Shown in pieces: positions 15,917 through 18,648 of a DNA stretch of 18,648 bases. The notes beneath the pieces are model-generated. The model saw only the letters and a list, made by a program, of their open reading frames with translations. It did not search any database and was not told where the DNA came from. The DNA comes from Lachnospiraceae bacterium (GTDB lineage: Bacteria; Bacillota; Clostridia; Lachnospirales; Lachnospiraceae): the NCBI GenBank assembly GCA_015057205.1, contig SVEW01000033.1:1-18648 (forward strand). The letters are read 5' to 3'. Every line of letters begins with the position of its first letter. Position 1 is the first letter of the stretch. Made by a program: the position numbers and the translations under genes.

Positions 15917-16663
15917 CTATACATCTCTTTCCTGAAGTATTGTATTTAAAAATGTTCTGGTTCGTTCCTCTTTCGGATTAGAGAAAAAACTCTTAGCATC
16001 GCTTGCCTCAAGCACTTTCCCGTCTTCCATAAAAATAACCTTATTCGCTACATTTCTGGCAAAGGAAATCTCATGAGTCACTACAATCATTGTCATTCCT
16101 TCTTCTGCCAACTTACGAATTACGCTTAATACTTCTCCAATCAATTCCGGATCCAGTGCACTGGTAGGTTCATCAAAATAAATGATTTCCGGATTTGTTG
16201 CAAGGGCTCTCGCAATCGCCACACGCTGCTGCTGACCACCGGATAATTGATGCGGATAATGATCCTTACGCTCTACCATACCAACTTTTTCAAGCATTTC
16301 CATGGCAATGGCACCAGCCTTTTCCTTTGGCATCTTTCTAGCGACAACCAGCCCCTCCATCACATTACCAAGGGCTGTCTTATTGCGAAAAAGATTATAA
16401 TTCTGAAATACGAAAGCCGTTTTTTGACGAAGTCTTAAAATATCTTTTTTCTTGATATGACCAAGTTCAATTTCTTCCCCGTCAAAAATCATGGTACCGG
16501 CATCCGCTTTTTCTAAAAAATTCATACAACGAAGCAATGTTGTCTTTCCGGAACCGCTGGGTCCCAAGATGGCAATCACATCGCCCTTATCCACACTTAA
16601 ATCAACGCCCTTTAGCACTTCTAAATTTGCAAAGGACTTGTGAATCTTCTGAATGGTTAACAT
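15917..16663 (-). CDS. Polar amino acid ABC transporter ATP-binding protein
   Basis: This cytosolic ATPase powers amino acid import with the permease at 16676-17338 and the binding lipoprotein at 15081-15905. Its 248 residues are standard for the GlnQ/HisP/TcyC group. It has Walker A GPSGSGKTT (34-42), the Q-loop VFQNYNLF (85-92), signature LSGGQQQR (140-147), Walker B IIYFDEPTS (160-168), the D-loop SALD, and the switch histidine in VVTHE (His197). All catalytic elements are intact. It begins 12 bases after the permease stop, with AGGAGG in the gap, and its own stop lies 11 bases before the binding-protein start. The ATPase sequence alone does not fix the substrate; see the binding protein for why cystine is the leading guess. 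Confidence 0.95.
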   Translation of the reverse strand: MLTIQKIHKSFANLEVLKGVDLSVDKGDVIAILGPSGSGKTTLLRCMNFLEKADAGTMIFDGEEIELGHIKKKDILRLRQKTAFVFQNYNLFRNKTALGNVMEGLVVARKMPKEKAGAIAMEMLEKVGMVERKDHYPHQLSGGQQQRVAIARALATNPEIIYFDEPTSALDPELIGEVLSVIRKLAEEGMTMIVVTHEISFARNVANKVIFMEDGKVLEASDAKSFFSNPKEERTRTFLNTILQERDV

Positions 16664-16675
16664 TGTTCCTTCCTC

Positions 16676-17338
16676 CTAGTCATAGATATTTAATTTCTTC
16701 TCTCCATAAGCCTGTAACCAGGTAAGGATGGTACAAAACATGAGGTAGATAAATGCCACCTCCAGATACAGTGCCAACGCCTCGTAGGTTCTCGCCACAA
16801 TTCGCTGGGTAGCCATAAACATCTCCACACAGGTAATGTTGGCCGCAAGCGAGGTATCCTTTACCAACGCAATCAGGGAATTGGACAGGGTTGGAAAGGC
16901 CGTTCGAAAAGCCTGTGGCAAAATAATGTGCCACATAATCTGCAAATAAGACATTCCCACACAATAGCCTGCTTCTAACTGTCCCTTGGGAACCGACTCT
17001 AACGCAGCACGAATGGTCTCTGCATCGTAAGCCCCTGTATTAAGGGCAAAAACGATAACTGCCGCCGGAAACGGCTCTATCAGCACACCTAAGTTTGGTA
17101 ATCCAAAAAACACCACAAACAACTGCACCAGCAGTGGGGTTCCACGAATAATCCAAATATAAATTCTCGCAATCTGTTTCAAAACCGGCACATTGGCAAA
17201 CTGAATCATAGCAACCACAACCGCAATCACCAATGCAAAGGCAAAGGATAATACCGTAAGGGGTATGGTCATTTGTAATCCCGGCACCAGAATTTTCATG
17301 AAAGAATCCGCCAAAATATGCATCAGTCGCTCACTCAT
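16676..17338 (-). CDS. Polar amino acid ABC transporter permease
   Basis: This is the inner-membrane channel of the importer, from the HisM/GlnP/TcyB family. It has 220 residues, the usual size, with several hydrophobic helices (about 20-45, 55-80, 88-101, 145-165 and 187-210). IRGTPLLVQLFVVFFGLP (64-81) is the family's conserved region. The EAA loop that contacts the ATPase is EAGYCVGMSYLQIMWHIILP (122-141). KDTSLAANITCVEMF (150-164) resembles cystine-type permeases such as TcyB/TcyL. Only one permease gene is present, so it should work as a homodimer. It is the first gene of the minus-strand run, with AGGAGG before the ATG and a promoter about 35-65 bases upstream, divergent from pepF. Confidence 0.95.
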   Translation of the reverse strand: MSERLMHILADSFMKILVPGLQMTIPLTVLSFAFALVIAVVVAMIQFANVPVLKQIARIYIWIIRGTPLLVQLFVVFFGLPNLGVLIEPFPAAVIVFALNTGAYDAETIRAALESVPKGQLEAGYCVGMSYLQIMWHIILPQAFRTAFPTLSNSLIALVKDTSLAANITCVEMFMATQRIVARTYEALALYLEVAFIYLMFCTILTWLQAYGEKKLNIYD

Positions 17339-17372
17339 CTAAACTTCCTCCTAATTCTTCACGACTACTTCT

Positions 17373-17402
17373 ATTTTACCATTACTTCCCGCCTACACGC
17401 AA
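17373..17402 (-). promoter_or_regulatory. Promoter of the amino acid ABC transporter operon
   Basis: On the minus strand, TTGCGT (17402-17397), an 18-base spacer and TAAAAT (17378-17373) with an extended TGG just before the -10 make a plausible sigma-A promoter. The leader would be only about 30 bases, too short for a T-box or S-box riboswitch. Confidence 0.6.
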
Positions 17403-17421
17403 TCATTTTTGTATTTGTCAC

Positions 17422-17485
17422 ACTATTTTGAGAATTGCTTTTTACATGCGCTTTTGCTATACTATTTTGTGAAATGCATTTTTAC
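17422..17485 (+). repeat. Imperfect direct repeat across the pepF promoter
   Basis: Two copies of a roughly 25-base unit occur 39 bases apart. Copy 1 (17422-17445) begins ACTATTTTGAGAATTGC and ends TTTTTAC. Copy 2 (17461-17485) begins ACTATTTTGTGAAATGC and ends ATTTTTAC. They differ at two bases and one indel. Copy 1 covers the pepF -35, while copy 2 runs from the last bases of the -10 to just before the ribosome binding site. Confidence 0.7.
17435..17463 (+). promoter_or_regulatory. Extended -10 promoter of pepF
   Basis: TTGCTT (17435-17440), a 17-base spacer and TATACT (17458-17463), preceded by the TGC of an extended -10, form a good sigma-A promoter. Transcription should start near 17470, leaving a leader of about 27 bases with ACGGAGG (17484-17490) placed 6 bases before the pepF ATG. 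It is divergent from the ABC operon promoter, the two -35 boxes being about 32 bases apart. Confidence 0.75.
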
Positions 17486-17496
17486 GGAGGAATCGT

Positions 17497-18648
17497 ATGA
17501 AAAAAGAATTACTTTCAAGAAAAGAAATCCCGGAACAGTTAACCTGGGATTTATCACTACTATATGACAGTGAGGAATCCATGTTAAAAGACCTGGAAAA
17601 ATTAAAAGCCCTCACGCAACACATGGTATCCACCTATCGCGGCAAGTTAACAAACGCTGCCACCATCTGTGCATGCCTAAAGGATTTAAAAGAATTCAAT
17701 CTGCTCATGGACTTAACCAGTCACTACGCTGATTTGGGGGCCAGCGTTGACTTTTATGACACCCACTTGCAGCAGTTAAGTAACCGGGTTTCCGCAGATA
17801 TAGCCCAGTTTTGCAGTGAGCTTTCCTTTATTGACTGTGAGATTCTGGAACAGTCTGACGACCTGATTAAAGAAGCCATAAAATTGGAAGCTTCAACCCG
17901 TCACTATCTAGAAGATTTGCTTTTACGCAAACCACACATTCTGGACAAGGAAACAGAACGTGTATTAGGCGCCCTTTCCCCAACACTGAATGCGCCTTAT
18001 AACCTCTATAATACTGCCAAACTTGCAGACATGCAGTTTGAAAACTTTACGGTAAACGGCAAAACCTACCCACTTGGCTACACCTTGTTCGAAAACAACT
18101 ACGAATACGAAGAAGATACGGCTGTTCGTCACGCTGCTTTTTCTGCTTTTTCCGAAAAGCTTCGCCAGTATGAAAACACCACTGCTGCCATTTATCAGAC
18201 CCAGATTCAGAAAGAGAAAATCATGGCTGATTTGACGGGATTTGACTCCGTATTTGACAAATTGCTCTTTTACCAAAAGGTGGACCAGAGCTTATATCAC
18301 CGCCAGGTGGATGTAATCATGGAAAAATTAGCACCCCACATGCGCAAATACGCAAAGCTGATCCAGAAAGTCCACGGTCTTGATAAAATGACCTTTGCAG
18401 ACTTAAAGCTTCCGTTAGACCCGGACTTCACCCCATCGGTTACCATCGAAGAATCGGAAGAAACCATTGCCAACGCCCTTTCTATTTTAGGGGAAGATTA
18501 CGTTGCCATGGTCCACGAAGCTTACCGCAACCGTTGGATTGATTTCGCCCAGAACAAGGGAAAATCTACCGGTGGCTTCTGCGCATCCCCATACAGCAAG
18601 AATTCCTTTATTCTGCTTTCCTGGAACGAGAAAATGTCCGATGTTTTT
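17497..18648 (+). CDS. pepF: Oligoendopeptidase F, N-terminal part (runs off window)
   Basis: PepF is a cytosolic M3-family zinc peptidase that cuts medium-length oligopeptides. The frame is open for 384 codons from the ATG at 17497 to the last base and continues beyond the window; the family is usually about 600 residues. Visible family features are the start IPEQLTWDLSLLYDSEE (11-27), the long helical N-terminal domain with YRGKL, the segment LDKETERVLGALSPT, SWNEKMSDVF at the cut end, and STGGFCASPYSKNSFILLSW, typical of the region just before the zinc site. The HExxH motif lies downstream of the window and could not be checked. It is the only plus-strand gene, divergent from the amino acid importer, which fits shared control by amino acid or peptide supply, though no operator is identified. 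Confidence 0.93.
   Translation, partial: MKKELLSRKEIPEQLTWDLSLLYDSEESMLKDLEKLKALTQHMVSTYRGKLTNAATICACLKDLKEFNLLMDLTSHYADLGASVDFYDTHLQQLSNRVSADIAQFCSELSFIDCEILEQSDDLIKEAIKLEASTRHYLEDLLLRKPHILDKETERVLGALSPTLNAPYNLYNTAKLADMQFENFTVNGKTYPLGYTLFENNYEYEEDTAVRHAAFSAFSEKLRQYENTTAAIYQTQIQKEKIMADLTGFDSVFDKLLFYQKVDQSLYHRQVDVIMEKLAPHMRKYAKLIQKVHGLDKMTFADLKLPLDPDFTPSVTIEESEETIANALSILGEDYVAMVHEAYRNRWIDFAQNKGKSTGGFCASPYSKNSFILLSWNEKMSDVF

Noticed and set aside
16680..16964. Second minus-strand frame of 94 codons inside the ABC permease gene
   Set aside because: It overlaps the permease in another frame, and the permease carries all family motifs in its own frame.
17339..17372. Riboswitch or T-box leader before the amino acid ABC operon
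   Set aside because: The predicted leader is about 30 bases, far too short, and no S-box or T-box elements are visible.
17965..18276. Minus-strand frame of 103 codons opposite pepF
   Set aside because: The plus-strand frame is open to the window edge and reads as oligoendopeptidase F, so this is a shadow.
1..18648. CRISPR array, insertion sequence, prophage or defence island
   Set aside because: No regularly spaced repeats, transposase, integrase or terminal repeats are seen. AddAB is ordinary repair machinery here, so no new defence system is claimed.

Overview
The window looks like chromosomal, mostly housekeeping DNA from a low-to-mid GC Gram-positive anaerobe, most likely a Lachnospiraceae-type member of the Clostridia. 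The reasons are the AddAB (not RecBCD) recombination enzyme, a pyruvate kinase with the extra C-terminal PEP-utilising-type domain, lipoprotein-anchored binding and foldase proteins, a SipW/ER-type signal peptidase, AGGAGG-type ribosome binding sites throughout, and a secreted protein with repeated CxxC-G units of the kind seen in gut Firmicutes. The genus is not determinable from the sequence alone.

Layout. Almost everything lies on the minus strand, so it reads from high to low coordinates. From a divergent promoter region at about 17.34-17.50 kb, a run of 13 minus-strand genes extends to 1618 with gaps of at most about 65 bases: a polar amino acid ABC transporter (permease, ATPase, binding lipoprotein), MTA/SAH nucleosidase (mtnN), an M24 Xaa-Pro aminopeptidase, addB, addA, maf, a small acidic protein, a SurA/PrsA-like lipoprotein, a small four-helix membrane protein, pyruvate kinase (pyk) and a SipW-like signal peptidase. 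Several pairs overlap or nearly touch (addB/addA by 4 bases, the 87-residue gene and the foldase by 1, the foldase and the membrane protein 3 apart), implying translational coupling. A near-consensus promoter lies inside the 3' end of addA and probably gives maf and the genes after it a transcription start of their own. The run ends at a hairpin terminator at 1570-1607.

Below that is a separate unit at 110-1330: a secreted cysteine-rich protein of unknown function. Its upstream region of about 290 bases holds a candidate promoter and a long, near-palindromic leader hairpin, and the unit ends in its own terminator at 66-90. On the plus strand, only pepF (oligoendopeptidase F) is present, from 17497 to beyond the window edge. 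It has a well-formed extended -10 promoter and an unusual imperfect direct repeat across the promoter and start region.

Functionally the window combines amino acid or peptide acquisition and turnover (ABC importer, PepP, PepF), recycling of SAM by-products (MtnN), DNA end processing (AddAB), nucleotide-pool sanitation (Maf), protein export and folding (foldase, SipW) and glycolysis (Pyk). I see no mobile element, CRISPR array, tRNA or rRNA, and no clear new defence or biosynthetic system. The least explained items are the secreted CxxC protein with its structured leader, the foldase lacking parvulin histidines, and two small unrecognised genes beside it.
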